DNA of 23,387 nt from Bacteroidota bacterium (GTDB lineage: Bacteria; Bacteroidota; Bacteroidia; Bacteroidales; Bacteroidaceae). Position numbers and translations under genes: made by a program. Location: positions 1 to 23,387 of the forward strand of contig JAEZKJ010000097.1 in the NCBI GenBank assembly GCA_023415545.1, read 5' to 3'. The number at the start of each line of letters is the position of its first letter. Position 1 is the stretch's first letter. The notes under the pieces are model-generated. The model saw nothing but the letters and a program-made list of their open reading frames with translations, made no database searches and was not told the DNA's origin. Below are positions 7,776 through 14,338 of the stretch, in pieces.

Positions 7776-7782
7776 AATAACT

Positions 7783-8247
7783 ATGGCTTACATGTCAGAA
7801 GAAGGTTACCAACATTTGGTTGCTGAACTAAAGCATCTGGAAGCGGTGGAACGCCCAAAAATTGTTTCAGCGATTGCAGAGGCAAGAGACAAAGGTGATT
7901 TGTCGGAAAACGCTGAATACGATGCAGCGAAAGAGGCTCAAGGGTTACTTGAGATGAAAATTGCGCAATTAAAAGCTACTATAGGCGATGCTAAAATTAT
8001 TGATGTATCAAAGCTTAATGCCGATACAGTTCAGATATTGACAAAGGTAGAACTTAAAAATGTACAAACAGGAATGAAAATGGTATATACCATCGTTTCT
8101 GAAAGTGAAGCTAACCTTAAACAAGGTAAGATTTCAGTAAATACACCTATTGCTAAAGGTCTCCTTGGCAAAAAGGTTGGTGATATAGCTGAGATTACAA
8201 TACCTCAAGGTAAAATAAGTTTGGAAATTATAAATATTTCATTCTAA
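7783..8247 (+). CDS. greA: Transcription elongation factor GreA
   Basis: Binds in the RNA polymerase secondary channel and stimulates cleavage of backtracked RNA, rescuing stalled complexes. It has 154 residues, close to the E. coli protein (158). The N-terminal antiparallel coiled coil spans about residues 1-75 and carries the signature GDLSENAEYDAAKEAQ. Asp39 and Glu42 at its tip correspond to E. coli Asp41 and Glu44, which hold the catalytic magnesium. The C-terminal FKBP-like domain (about 80-154) includes GLLGKKVGD and ends EITIPQGKISLEIINI. The start is set by the AGGAGG site. The gene has its own promoter and a hairpin-bearing leader, and is followed by an intrinsic terminator. Confidence 0.97.
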   Translation: MAYMSEEGYQHLVAELKHLEAVERPKIVSAIAEARDKGDLSENAEYDAAKEAQGLLEMKIAQLKATIGDAKIIDVSKLNADTVQILTKVELKNVQTGMKMVYTIVSESEANLKQGKISVNTPIAKGLLGKKVGDIAEITIPQGKISLEIINISF

Positions 8248-8255
8248 AACTATAT

Positions 8256-8289
8256 AGGCAAATCTGCGTTGTTGTAGGTTTGCCTTTTT
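8256..8289 (+). terminator. Intrinsic terminator after greA
   Basis: GGCAAA (8257-8262) pairs with TTTGCC (8279-8284), extended inward by a G-T and a G-C pair, and is followed by TTTTT. It ends only 13 bp before the HIT gene start, so HIT expression would need read-through or a promoter within the hairpin region. Confidence 0.7.
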
Positions 8290-8302
8290 AATTTATAATA
8301 AT

Positions 8303-8710
8303 ATGGCAACAATTTTTAGTAAGATTATATCTGGGGAAATTCCAAGTTACAAGGTAGCAGAAGATAATGATTTCTATGCATTTCTTGATATAAATCCCTT
8401 GGTTAAAGGACATACTCTTGTTGTTCCTAAAAGAGAAGTTGATTATATTTTTGATTTAGATGATGAAGAGTTGGCAAAGATGCAAATTTTTGCAAAAAAA
8501 GTAGCTGCAGCTATCAAAAAGGCTTTTCCTTGTTTAAAAGTGGGCCAAGCTGTTATTGGATTAGAGGTTCCTCATGCTCATATTCATCTTATTCCGATGC
8601 AAAAAGAGTCGGACATGCTTTTCTCAAATCCAAAACTTAAACTCACGAGTGAAGAGTTTAGTGAGATTGCTCAATCTTTAAATAAAATCTGGGAAGATAA
8701 TAAATTGTAA
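8303..8710 (+). CDS. HIT family protein (Hint-like nucleotide hydrolase)
   Basis: Histidine-triad protein of 135 residues, a likely purine nucleoside phosphoramidase or nucleotidyl hydrolase in the cytoplasm. The N-terminal part (TIFSKIISGEIPSYKVAED) is the classic Hint/HIT opening, followed by FLDINPLVKGHTLVVPKR. The triad HAHIHLIP is at residues 91-98, with His91, His93 and His95. The cysteines that bind zinc in some HIT proteins are absent. In many bacteria hit genes sit close to greA, as here (55 bp apart), but an intrinsic terminator lies between the two. The family is certain; the physiological substrate is not known. Confidence 0.95.
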   Translation: MATIFSKIISGEIPSYKVAEDNDFYAFLDINPLVKGHTLVVPKREVDYIFDLDDEELAKMQIFAKKVAAAIKKAFPCLKVGQAVIGLEVPHAHIHLIPMQKESDMLFSNPKLKLTSEEFSEIAQSLNKIWEDNKL

Positions 8711-8757
8711 AAGCCTTCTAAAAAACAGTAGTTATTCTACATTAATAATAAATTTAG

Positions 8758-8788
8758 TTTCCTCTGTTGCTTTATGTAACAGGGGAAA
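8758..8788. terminator. Hairpin at the convergent HIT / epimerase ends
   Basis: Arms TTTCCTCTGTT (8758-8768) and AACAGGGGAAA (8778-8788) pair over 11 bp with one G-T wobble and a 9-nt loop. On + the sequence continues TTTTGTCTTT, a weak T-run. The hairpin covers the stop codon of the epimerase gene on -. It is probably the terminator of the HIT gene. Confidence 0.5.
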
Positions 8789-9632
8789 TTTTGTCTTTAA
8801 TAAAACTATCAATAGTTGGATATTGGTACTCGAATTGTAAACTTTGCAGTTTTTTTGGTATTACTCTTTGCCCTCCAGTAATAACTGATCCCATTTCACC
8901 GAACATCATTTTTTGCATGAAGCATGGTATTTTTATAGTTATTATTGAGTGATAAGCACGTTTAAGTTTACTTATAATTTTGTTGTACGAAATATTTTCG
9001 GGAGTTACACAATTAACTACTCCTTCAATATTTTCGTTATTAATTATGAAGTAGATAATATTCAATAAATCATCAAGACTTATCCAAGAGAAAGGAGAGT
9101 TGCCGGAAGAGAATTTTACAGCAACTTTAAATTTAAACGATAATAAAATCTTTTTCAGTGCTCCACCATTTGGAGATAATACAACGCCGAATCGGCAAAT
9201 TACATTTCGTGAAGCTTTAGACTTTTTAGCCTCTTGCTCCCACTCCTTGCAAACTTTTGCAAGAAAGGAATCAGTAAAAGTTGGGCTATCTTCGTCGGAT
9301 TCACTGTTTAATGGATAGAATCCTACAGCAGATGTAGAGATAAAAAGTTTTGGTTTATTTGTGATTTTAGCTATAGCATTAACTAATTTCCTAGTTACAT
9401 TAACACGACTACTTAAGATCTCTTTTTTATAATCTTCTGTCCATCTTTTGCTAATGTTTGCACCGGCCAGGTTAATAACTACATCACAATTCGATAACTC
9501 GTTACAAAGTAGTTCAGAACTATCTATAAAGTATCTTCTTCCTAATGTAATAACTTTATGACCTTTACTTTTTAGAAAAGAGGATAATGAAGTGCCGATA
9601 AAGCCGGTTGCGCCACTTATAGCAATATTCAT
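8772..9632 (-). CDS. TIGR01777 family NAD(P)-dependent epimerase/dehydratase-like protein (SDR39U1)
   Basis: Extended/atypical short-chain dehydrogenase-like protein of 286 residues. It opens with a Rossmann dinucleotide-binding motif GATGFIG (residues 7-13) and continues with VINLAGANISKRWTEDYKKEI, which is the hallmark of the TIGR01777 group. FISTSAVGFYP gives the Ser and Tyr region, and FSWISLDDL is also typical. The C-terminal part, VIPKKLQSLQFEYQYPTI, is the DUF1731 domain of this family. The enzymatic activity of the group is unsettled; nucleotide-sugar epimerase activity is only inferred from the fold. It lies 61 bp downstream of the guanylyltransferase gene on the same strand and may be co-transcribed with it. 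Confidence 0.92.
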   Translation of the reverse strand: MNIAISGATGFIGTSLSSFLKSKGHKVITLGRRYFIDSSELLCNELSNCDVVINLAGANISKRWTEDYKKEILSSRVNVTRKLVNAIAKITNKPKLFISTSAVGFYPLNSESDEDSPTFTDSFLAKVCKEWEQEAKKSKASRNVICRFGVVLSPNGGALKKILLSFKFKVAVKFSSGNSPFSWISLDDLLNIIYFIINNENIEGVVNCVTPENISYNKIISKLKRAYHSIITIKIPCFMQKMMFGEMGSVITGGQRVIPKKLQSLQFEYQYPTIDSFIKDKISPVT

Positions 9633-9693
9633 ATTTTAATGTTTATAAGTTATAAACAAATAAAAATATAGATATGTTTAGAACTTTTCAATA

Positions 9694-10737
9694 TTAAATA
9701 TATTTATCCCCCAATTTTATCTTCACATCATTAACAAAACGTCTAATGGACTGCTCGTCATCTTTTCTACAAACTAAAATAACATCATCGGAACTTGCCA
9801 CTATATATCCATCAAGGTCTTGAACTATTGTAAGTTTATCATCAGAAACAGCTATAATATTATCTTTACAGTTATATAGAAGTGAGTTCCCATTAACACA
9901 AACATTTTTATCTTTATCTTTTGGAGAAATGTCGTACAGAGAACTCCAACTACCTAAATCGGCCCATCCAAATTTACATAATTGAACATATACATTATTT
10001 GCTTTCTCCATAATGCCATAATCAATTGATATATTTGGACAAGACGCAAAGTCCTCATTTTCATCATTTAACTTCATACATATCTCAGGCATATGCTCTT
10101 CAAATGACTTTAAAATACTATTGTTGTTCCAAATGAAGATACCTGAATTCCAATAGAACTCTTGTGATTCGATGAAAACTTTAGCAAATTCCAATTGTGG
10201 CTTTTCCACGAAGGTCTTAACCTTTGTAAACTTATCTTCATTAATATCGTTTACTTGAATATATCCATATCCTGTTTCCGGTCTATTGGGCTTTATGCCA
10301 AGAGTCAAAATAATATCCTTATCTGAAACAAATTCTATTCCATCCCTTATGGAATTGAAGAACTCATTTTCATTTAAAATAAGGTGGTCGATAGGAGCAA
10401 CTACAACATTAGCATTAGGAGAGATTTTTTGAATATGATAAGCTGCTTGAGCAATAGCAGGAGCAGTATCTCGACGAGCACTCTCAACAAGTATTTGAGA
10501 CTCTTTTATTTCAGGAAGTTGTTGCTGTACTATCTCTTTATACTTAATATTAGTTGTTACTATTATATTTTCGGATGGTACAATATTTTTATATCTTTCA
10601 AATGTCTGTTGAAGTAGGGATTGACCTGTTCCAAAAAAGTCAAGGAACTGTTTTGGAAGTGATGACTTACTAAAAGGCCAAAATCTGCTACCTATTCCCC
10701 CAGCCATAATAACACAAAAATTATTACTATTGGGCAT
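9694..10737 (-). CDS. manC: Mannose-1-phosphate guanylyltransferase
   Basis: Makes GDP-mannose from mannose-1-phosphate and GTP, the donor for mannose, fucose and rhamnose units of surface glycans. It has 347 residues. The N-terminal nucleotidyltransferase signature reads MAGGIGSRFWPFSKSSLPKQF-like from residue 11, with Gly13-Gly14, Arg18, Lys29 and Gln30. Other family blocks are APIDHLI (where the metal-binding Asp sits), ETGYGYIQ, FVEKP, WNSGIFIW, and FGWADLGSWSSLYD. The C-terminal phosphomannose isomerase domain found in longer bifunctional ManC/AlgA enzymes is absent, as in the short single-function type. No other sugar-nucleotide gene lies beside it apart from the epimerase-like protein. 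The enzyme call is strong; the symbol follows the usual name for this reaction. Confidence 0.95.
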   Translation of the reverse strand: MPNSNNFCVIMAGGIGSRFWPFSKSSLPKQFLDFFGTGQSLLQQTFERYKNIVPSENIIVTTNIKYKEIVQQQLPEIKESQILVESARRDTAPAIAQAAYHIQKISPNANVVVAPIDHLILNENEFFNSIRDGIEFVSDKDIILTLGIKPNRPETGYGYIQVNDINEDKFTKVKTFVEKPQLEFAKVFIESQEFYWNSGIFIWNNNSILKSFEEHMPEICMKLNDENEDFASCPNISIDYGIMEKANNVYVQLCKFGWADLGSWSSLYDISPKDKDKNVCVNGNSLLYNCKDNIIAVSDDKLTIVQDLDGYIVASSDDVILVCRKDDEQSIRRFVNDVKIKLGDKYI

Positions 10738-10851
10738 ATTGTTTTTGATTTTAAATAACTCGCTAATATAATTTTATTTATCAAAAGCACCTAATTTAAA
10801 GCTATAAATGCATTTCAAATTTCTTTTTTAGGTGAAAAATTGTACGAAATA

Positions 10852-10882
10852 TTTGGGAATACAAAAAAAACTACTACCTTTG
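10852..10882 (+). promoter_or_regulatory. Bacteroides-type promoter of tRNA-Leu
   Basis: TTTG at 10852-10855 and TACCTTTG at 10875-10882 with an exact 19-bp spacer. The predicted start near 10889 leaves about 14 nt before the mature tRNA. Confidence 0.8.
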
Positions 10883-10902
10883 CACCGCAATCGAATAACG
10901 AT

Positions 10903-10986
10903 GCCCAGATGGCGGAATCGGTAGACGCGCTGGTCTCAAACACCAGTGGATTCACTTCCATCCCGGTTCGACCCCGGGTCTGGGTA
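10903..10986 (+). tRNA. tRNA-Leu (anticodon CAA)
   Basis: Class II tRNA of 84 nt reading UUG codons. The acceptor stem GCCCAGA pairs with TCTGGGT (10979-10985; first pair G-U), with discriminator A at 10986. The D arm holds GGCGGAATCGGTAGACGC. The anticodon stem CTGGT/ACCAG encloses loop CTCAAAC, giving anticodon CAA. A long variable arm of the leucine type (TGGATTCACTTCCA) follows. The T arm is CCCGG-TTCGACC-CCGGG. The CCA end is not encoded (the next bases are CTA). The gene stands alone with its own promoter and terminator. Confidence 0.97.
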
Positions 10987-10990
10987 CTAC

Positions 10991-11030
10991 AAAGAGCTAT
11001 AAATCAATAATTTATAGCTCTTTTTTTCTT
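10991..11030 (+). terminator. Strong intrinsic terminator after tRNA-Leu
   Basis: Perfect 14-bp stem, AAAGAGCTATAAAT (10991-11004) with ATTTATAGCTCTTT (11010-11023), a 5-nt loop, and a T-run into 11027. It starts 4 bp after the tRNA. Confidence 0.92.
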
Positions 11031-11082
11031 TTATAAAGTGCAAGATAAGTGTAATATTTCATCAATACACATACTTTTGCCG

Positions 11083-11328
11083 TTATTTTTGTTTAAGCAT
11101 TTTGACCTCTTCCTTAACCGCCCACATTCTCTCTTTTAAATCATCAACCACTATCAATGTCCCCGCTTCATCAATCTTTATAATATGAGGTAACCCCGTT
11201 TTATGACCTAAGTTGGCTTCATTGAATGCGTGGAAATATACGAAACCATCTTTTATCCCGGCTGGGCGAATGCTATCATAGCCCACACGATGTGCATACT
11301 CTATAGCTCTTTGTTTAAACTGGCTCAT
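11083..11328 (-). CDS. Conserved-looking hypothetical protein, 81 residues
   Basis: I do not recognise the family. The 81-residue product (MSQFKQRAIEYAHRVGYDSI...) is soluble, without signal peptide or membrane segment. It looks like an alpha/beta domain: an N-terminal amphipathic helix, a central part with alternating hydrophobic residues (GFVYFHAF, GLPHIIKIDEAGTLIVVDD), and a C-terminal Lys/Glu-rich helix (ERMWAVKEEVKMLKQK). I chose ATG at 11328 over the TTG at 11352 because the longer start would add eight unsupported residues and would begin within the -7 element TATTTTTG at 11350-11357. The coding character is balanced and codon use is like its neighbours. It lies between the tRNA terminator and a 290-bp intergenic region and seems to be a single-gene unit. 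Confidence 0.75.
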   Translation of the reverse strand: MSQFKQRAIEYAHRVGYDSIRPAGIKDGFVYFHAFNEANLGHKTGLPHIIKIDEAGTLIVVDDLKERMWAVKEEVKMLKQK

Positions 11329-11349
11329 TACTATATCTTTTGTCTTCAA

Positions 11350-11357
11350 CAAAAATA
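11350..11357 (-). promoter_or_regulatory. Probable -7 element of the 81-residue protein gene
   Basis: Reads TATTTTTG on the minus strand (TAnnTTTG), ending 21 bp upstream of the ATG at 11328. No clear -33 TTTG is seen. Confidence 0.4.
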
Positions 11358-11618
11358 CAATTATTTATAAATAAAAAGGAGGTTGGGTTTAACAGATTAG
11401 TTTAAAGATAAATGTGTTTTAAATAATATAATAGCGTGTTCGTGTATCTTCAAGTTTATGCAAAAACATTGATTTTAAAACAATGAAGTAGTAAAAAATC
11501 GTTTCTCGCTCCTTCATTGGCTATAAAATTAATCTTTTGCTTCTTTAGAGCCCATACATTTTATATTTTTACATTATTAAAATATTAATATCATAAAACT
11601 AAAACATAACAATACAAT
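11358..11618. other. Intergenic region with nested inverted repeats
   Basis: AT-rich stretch without a convincing ORF. It contains a near-palindrome CATTG-A-TTTTAAAA-CAATG at 11467-11485. The sequence CAATGAAG at 11481-11488 also pairs with CTTCATTG at 11512-11519 over 8 bp. No full -33/-7 promoter for the downstream exported hydrolase gene is visible, although one must lie here if that gene is transcribed alone. Confidence 0.5.
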
Positions 11619-12488
11619 ATGAAAAAGATAGTGTTTTTCTTAATGACAATTATTTTTGCCTTTTCCGCAACTGCACAAAATAGAATAAATGTAGCCTCTT
11701 ACAATATCAGATGTTTGAGCGATAACGATACTAAAGAGGGGAATGGATGGAGTAGACGATGCTCGAACATTACAAATCTTATTCGTTTTCATGAGTTTGA
11801 AATATTTGGCGTTCAAGAGGCTTATAAGCAACAGATAGATGATATGAAAAAAGAGATGGCTGGGTTTGAATACATTGGAGTAGGAAGGGAGGATGGCAAG
11901 GATGCCGGAGAACATGCTGTAATATTTTATGATACAAAGAAGTTCAAAGTTTTAAAAAATGGAGATTTTTGGTTATCACAAACTCCCGATAAACCAAGCA
12001 CAGGTTGGGATGCAGCACTACCAAGAATATGTACATGGGGATTATTTAAACATATATCTACCGGAAAGAAATTTTTATTCTTCAATCTTCATATGGACCA
12101 TATCGGTATTAATGCTAGAGTGCAGAGTGCACTTCTTATTGAGAAAAAGATTAATGATATGGGTAAAGATTATCCTGTTATTCTTACAGGTGATTTCAAT
12201 GTTGACCAAACAGAGTCCGCATATAATACTATTATGGCTTCGGGCAAGTTGAAAGATTCTCACGATAAAGCAGAGATAGTTTACGATAATAATGGTACTT
12301 ATAATGCTTATAAAACAAATAGATATACAAATAGTCGAATAGACCATATTTTCGTATCAAACAATATCTCGGTGCTAAAATGGGGTGTATTAACAGATAT
12401 GTATTGGAGTAAAGAGGAAGGTGACAACAATTACCAAATTAGAGTACCTTCGGATCATTATCCAATAACAGCTTCAATACAATTTTGA
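11619..12488 (+). CDS. Exported endonuclease/exonuclease/phosphatase family protein
   Basis: Metal-dependent phosphodiesterase of the EEP (DNase I-like) fold, 289 residues. It has a Sec signal peptide, MKKIVFFLMTIIFAFSATAQ, probably cleaved near residue 19-20, so it acts in the periplasm or outside. The fold's active-site motifs are all present: SYNIR (Asn29), GVQEA (Glu67, metal ligand), HMDH (His and Asp), GDFNVD (Asp-Asn pair), RIDHIF and SDHYPI (Asp-His at the C-terminus). Members of this group in Bacteroidota are annotated as endonuclease/exonuclease/phosphatase proteins and may cleave nucleic acids, phospholipids or sugar phosphates; the substrate is not evident here. The last 31 nt overlap the 3' end of the GNAT gene on the other strand. 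Confidence 0.93.
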   Translation: MKKIVFFLMTIIFAFSATAQNRINVASYNIRCLSDNDTKEGNGWSRRCSNITNLIRFHEFEIFGVQEAYKQQIDDMKKEMAGFEYIGVGREDGKDAGEHAVIFYDTKKFKVLKNGDFWLSQTPDKPSTGWDAALPRICTWGLFKHISTGKKFLFFNLHMDHIGINARVQSALLIEKKINDMGKDYPVILTGDFNVDQTESAYNTIMASGKLKDSHDKAEIVYDNNGTYNAYKTNRYTNSRIDHIFVSNNISVLKWGVLTDMYWSKEEGDNNYQIRVPSDHYPITASIQF

Positions 12489-12958
12489 AATGCTACTCTT
12501 GGTGTACCGTCGGCAACATATATAATACCGCATTTTTGAAAGCCGTAATTCAGAAGTATCTCTTGCATCTTATTATTTACTTGATGAGTATCGATTTTAA
12601 TATTGTTGCATCTTTCAAAACACCAATCTAAACATTTATAGGTAATGTTTGAAACTGTTCCATCAGAAGCCAATCGGTGAACAACAGCATATTTTTGTTC
12701 GTTTAACCAATTGCCTTCCTCAATATAATTGTAAGTAGGATCATTACCTATAATAAAGCAGAAAGTGGCTACAGCTTTATTCCTTTCTATGCATATATAG
12801 CAATGTTTATTATCTATTTCACTTTTAATTAATGTTTCCGAAGGGTATCCATTTACCCATTGAATCATATTCCCATTTTTTCGCATATATGCTCTGGCAG
12901 ATTCAAAAATTCGCATTAACTCAGGTATATCGTTATAAGTAGCCTCTCTTATTTCCAT
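12458..12958 (-). CDS. GNAT family N-acetyltransferase
   Basis: Predicted acetyl-CoA-dependent acetyltransferase, 166 residues, cytoplasmic. The opening MEIREATYNDIPELMRIFESAR is typical of GNAT strand 1 and helix 1. The middle has YICIERNKAVATFCFII (strands 3-4) and YAVVHRLASDGT, and then CLDWCFERCNNIKIDTHQVNNKMQEILLNYGFQKCGIIYV, the usual helix-strand-helix 'N.xMQxxLxxxGF' end of the fold. The acetyl-CoA pyrophosphate loop (R/QxxGxG/A) is degenerate: here ASDGTVSNITYK. The substrate is unknown. Its 3' end overlaps the convergent EEP gene by 31 nt. The 5' side faces the methyltransferase gene, with a TAnnTTTG element for each direction between them. Confidence 0.88.
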   Translation of the reverse strand: MEIREATYNDIPELMRIFESARAYMRKNGNMIQWVNGYPSETLIKSEIDNKHCYICIERNKAVATFCFIIGNDPTYNYIEEGNWLNEQKYAVVHRLASDGTVSNITYKCLDWCFERCNNIKIDTHQVNNKMQEILLNYGFQKCGIIYVADGTPRVAFQNCIEAVIG

Positions 12959-12981
12959 TTGGAATGTTAGTTTAATAAATG

Positions 12982-12989
12982 CAAATATA
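12982..12989 (-). promoter_or_regulatory. Probable -7 element of the GNAT gene
   Basis: Reads TATATTTG on the minus strand, 23 bp upstream of the GNAT ATG. No -33 TTTG is visible at 19-21 bp. Confidence 0.42.
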
Positions 12990-13036
12990 TATCTATTTTT
13001 ATTTTACTTATGTTATATGTATAATAGATGTTTTGT

Positions 13037-13044
13037 TACTTTTG
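13037..13044 (+). promoter_or_regulatory. Probable -7 element of the methyltransferase-like / adenosyltransferase operon
   Basis: TACTTTTG matches TAnnTTTG, 32 bp upstream of ATG 13077. A TTTTG lies directly upstream at 13032-13035, but not at the -33 distance. Confidence 0.42.
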
Positions 13045-13076
13045 TATAACACTCTTTTTATGAGATATATAGTAAG

Positions 13077-13700
13077 ATGACCAGATTGATTAAAAAAACA
13101 TATAATTGGTTCAAGCGTTTTCGCCATCGTTGTGGCTATGGGGTACACTCTCCATCGGATTTTTTTCTTATAACATCCGTTATATATGAGAAACTTCCAT
13201 ATTATGCCTACAAAAAACTTGCTGAACATGTAACTGGTGGAGGTGATAAATACCGAATTAAGATATATAATTTATTGTTTAGATTAATAAACTATTTTAA
13301 ACCTAATTCTGTTATCGATATAGCTTGTGATAATGGTTTATCTCAACTATATATGAGTGAAGCTTCCAAAAATCTTATCTGCTATTCATTTAAGAGTATT
13401 AAAAATGAGTTGGATTTGAATGATGTTTTACAGCTATTTGAGAAAATTAAGAAGATAGATTGTATTCATATTGGATTCACTCCTTACTATAAAGAGATTT
13501 TTGATTTAGCTTTAAACTATATTGATGAGAAGAGTATAATTATAGTAGGTACTCCATACTCTTCAACTGAGAAGAAACATTGGTGGGAAGAGGTGAAAAA
13601 TGATTCTAGGGTGGTAATAACATTTGATCTTTATGACATTGGGATTATTACTTTTCCGGAAAAGAGATACAAGCAAAATTACGTAGTTAATTTTTTATGA
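13077..13700 (+). CDS. Class I SAM-dependent methyltransferase-like protein
   Basis: A 207-residue soluble protein of a group I know from Bacteroidota, marked by the N-terminal block FRHRCGYGVHSPSDFFLI with YEKLPYYAY shortly after. The central part has a Rossmann-like start (SVIDIACDNGLSQLYMS) in the place of the SAM-binding motif I, but the glycine pattern is reduced compared with the usual DxGxGxG. The C-terminus carries YDIGIITFPEKRYKQNYVVNF, also characteristic of the group. The methyl acceptor, and even activity, are unknown; loss of motif I glycines leaves open a non-catalytic role. It ends 7 nt before the cobalamin adenosyltransferase gene, so the two form an operon. Confidence 0.8.
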   Translation: MTRLIKKTYNWFKRFRHRCGYGVHSPSDFFLITSVIYEKLPYYAYKKLAEHVTGGGDKYRIKIYNLLFRLINYFKPNSVIDIACDNGLSQLYMSEASKNLICYSFKSIKNELDLNDVLQLFEKIKKIDCIHIGFTPYYKEIFDLALNYIDEKSIIIVGTPYSSTEKKHWWEEVKNDSRVVITFDLYDIGIITFPEKRYKQNYVVNFL

Positions 13701-13707
13701 TAAGTTT

Positions 13708-14271
13708 ATGAAGAAGAGTAATATCTATACAAGAACAGGTGATAAAGGTACAACATCGTTAGTTGGGGGAGTCAGAGTTTTAAAAACTCATGAACGACTA
13801 GAGGCTTATGGAACAGTGGATGAGTTGAATTCTCATTTAGGGTTGCTTGAAACTTATATTACAGAAAAAGGTGATAAAGATTTTCTTCTTTTTATACAAA
13901 ATAAGCTCTTTTCAGTAGGTGCTTATTTGGCTACTGACCATAATCAAACAGAGTATAAACCAAATTCAATGCTCTTTGAAGAGGATATAGTAAAATTAGA
14001 AAAAGAGATTGATACTATTGATGAAAAACTCCCTAAATTGACTTCATTCATAATCCCAGGAGGTTGTCGTGCATCGGCACAGGCTCATATTTGTAGAACA
14101 GTATGCCGAAGAGCAGAAAGACGCATTATAGCTTTGCATCAAGGTTATGAAATAGATGAGTATATTACTACATTTATGAATCGTTTATCTGATTATCTCT
14201 TTATTTTGTCGAGGAAATTAAATTTTTTAACAAATAAAAGTGAAGTTTTTTGGAATAAAAGTTGCAAATGA
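13708..14271 (+). CDS. Cob(I)yrinic acid a,c-diamide adenosyltransferase (PduO-type ATP:corrinoid adenosyltransferase)
   Basis: Transfers the adenosyl group of ATP to cob(I)alamin, giving coenzyme B12; cytoplasmic trimer in the family. It has 187 residues, the normal length for PduO-type enzymes. The ATP-binding N-terminal motif is YTRTGDKGTTSLVGG (residues about 7-21), followed by EAYGTVDELNSHLG. The four-helix bundle ends with the second signature CRTVCRRAERR and then NRLSDYLFILSR, which contributes to the corrinoid site. Bacteroidota use adenosylcobalamin for methylmalonyl-CoA mutase in propionate formation; that gene is not in the window. It follows the methyltransferase-like gene by 7 nt. 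The 3' end of the gene contains the -33 element of the next promoter. Confidence 0.95.
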   Translation: MKKSNIYTRTGDKGTTSLVGGVRVLKTHERLEAYGTVDELNSHLGLLETYITEKGDKDFLLFIQNKLFSVGAYLATDHNQTEYKPNSMLFEEDIVKLEKEIDTIDEKLPKLTSFIIPGGCRASAQAHICRTVCRRAERRIIALHQGYEIDEYITTFMNRLSDYLFILSRKLNFLTNKSEVFWNKSCK

Positions 14272-14291
14272 GAAAATATAATATACTTTTG
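14261..14291 (+). promoter_or_regulatory. Promoter of the DUF2795 gene
   Basis: -7 element TACTTTTG at 14284-14291 and GTTG at 14261-14264, separated by 19 bp. The -33 element departs from TTTG by one base and lies inside the end of the adenosyltransferase gene. The start codon is 47 bp downstream. Confidence 0.6.
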
Positions 14292-14338
14292 CGCAAAATA
14301 AAGAGAAACATATTTTTTATTAATAAAACGGTAATACT

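Noticed and set aside
10903..10986. tRNA-Leu as an integration site for a mobile element
   Set aside because: No integrase gene and no direct repeat of the tRNA 3' end in the window; the flanking genes are ordinary.
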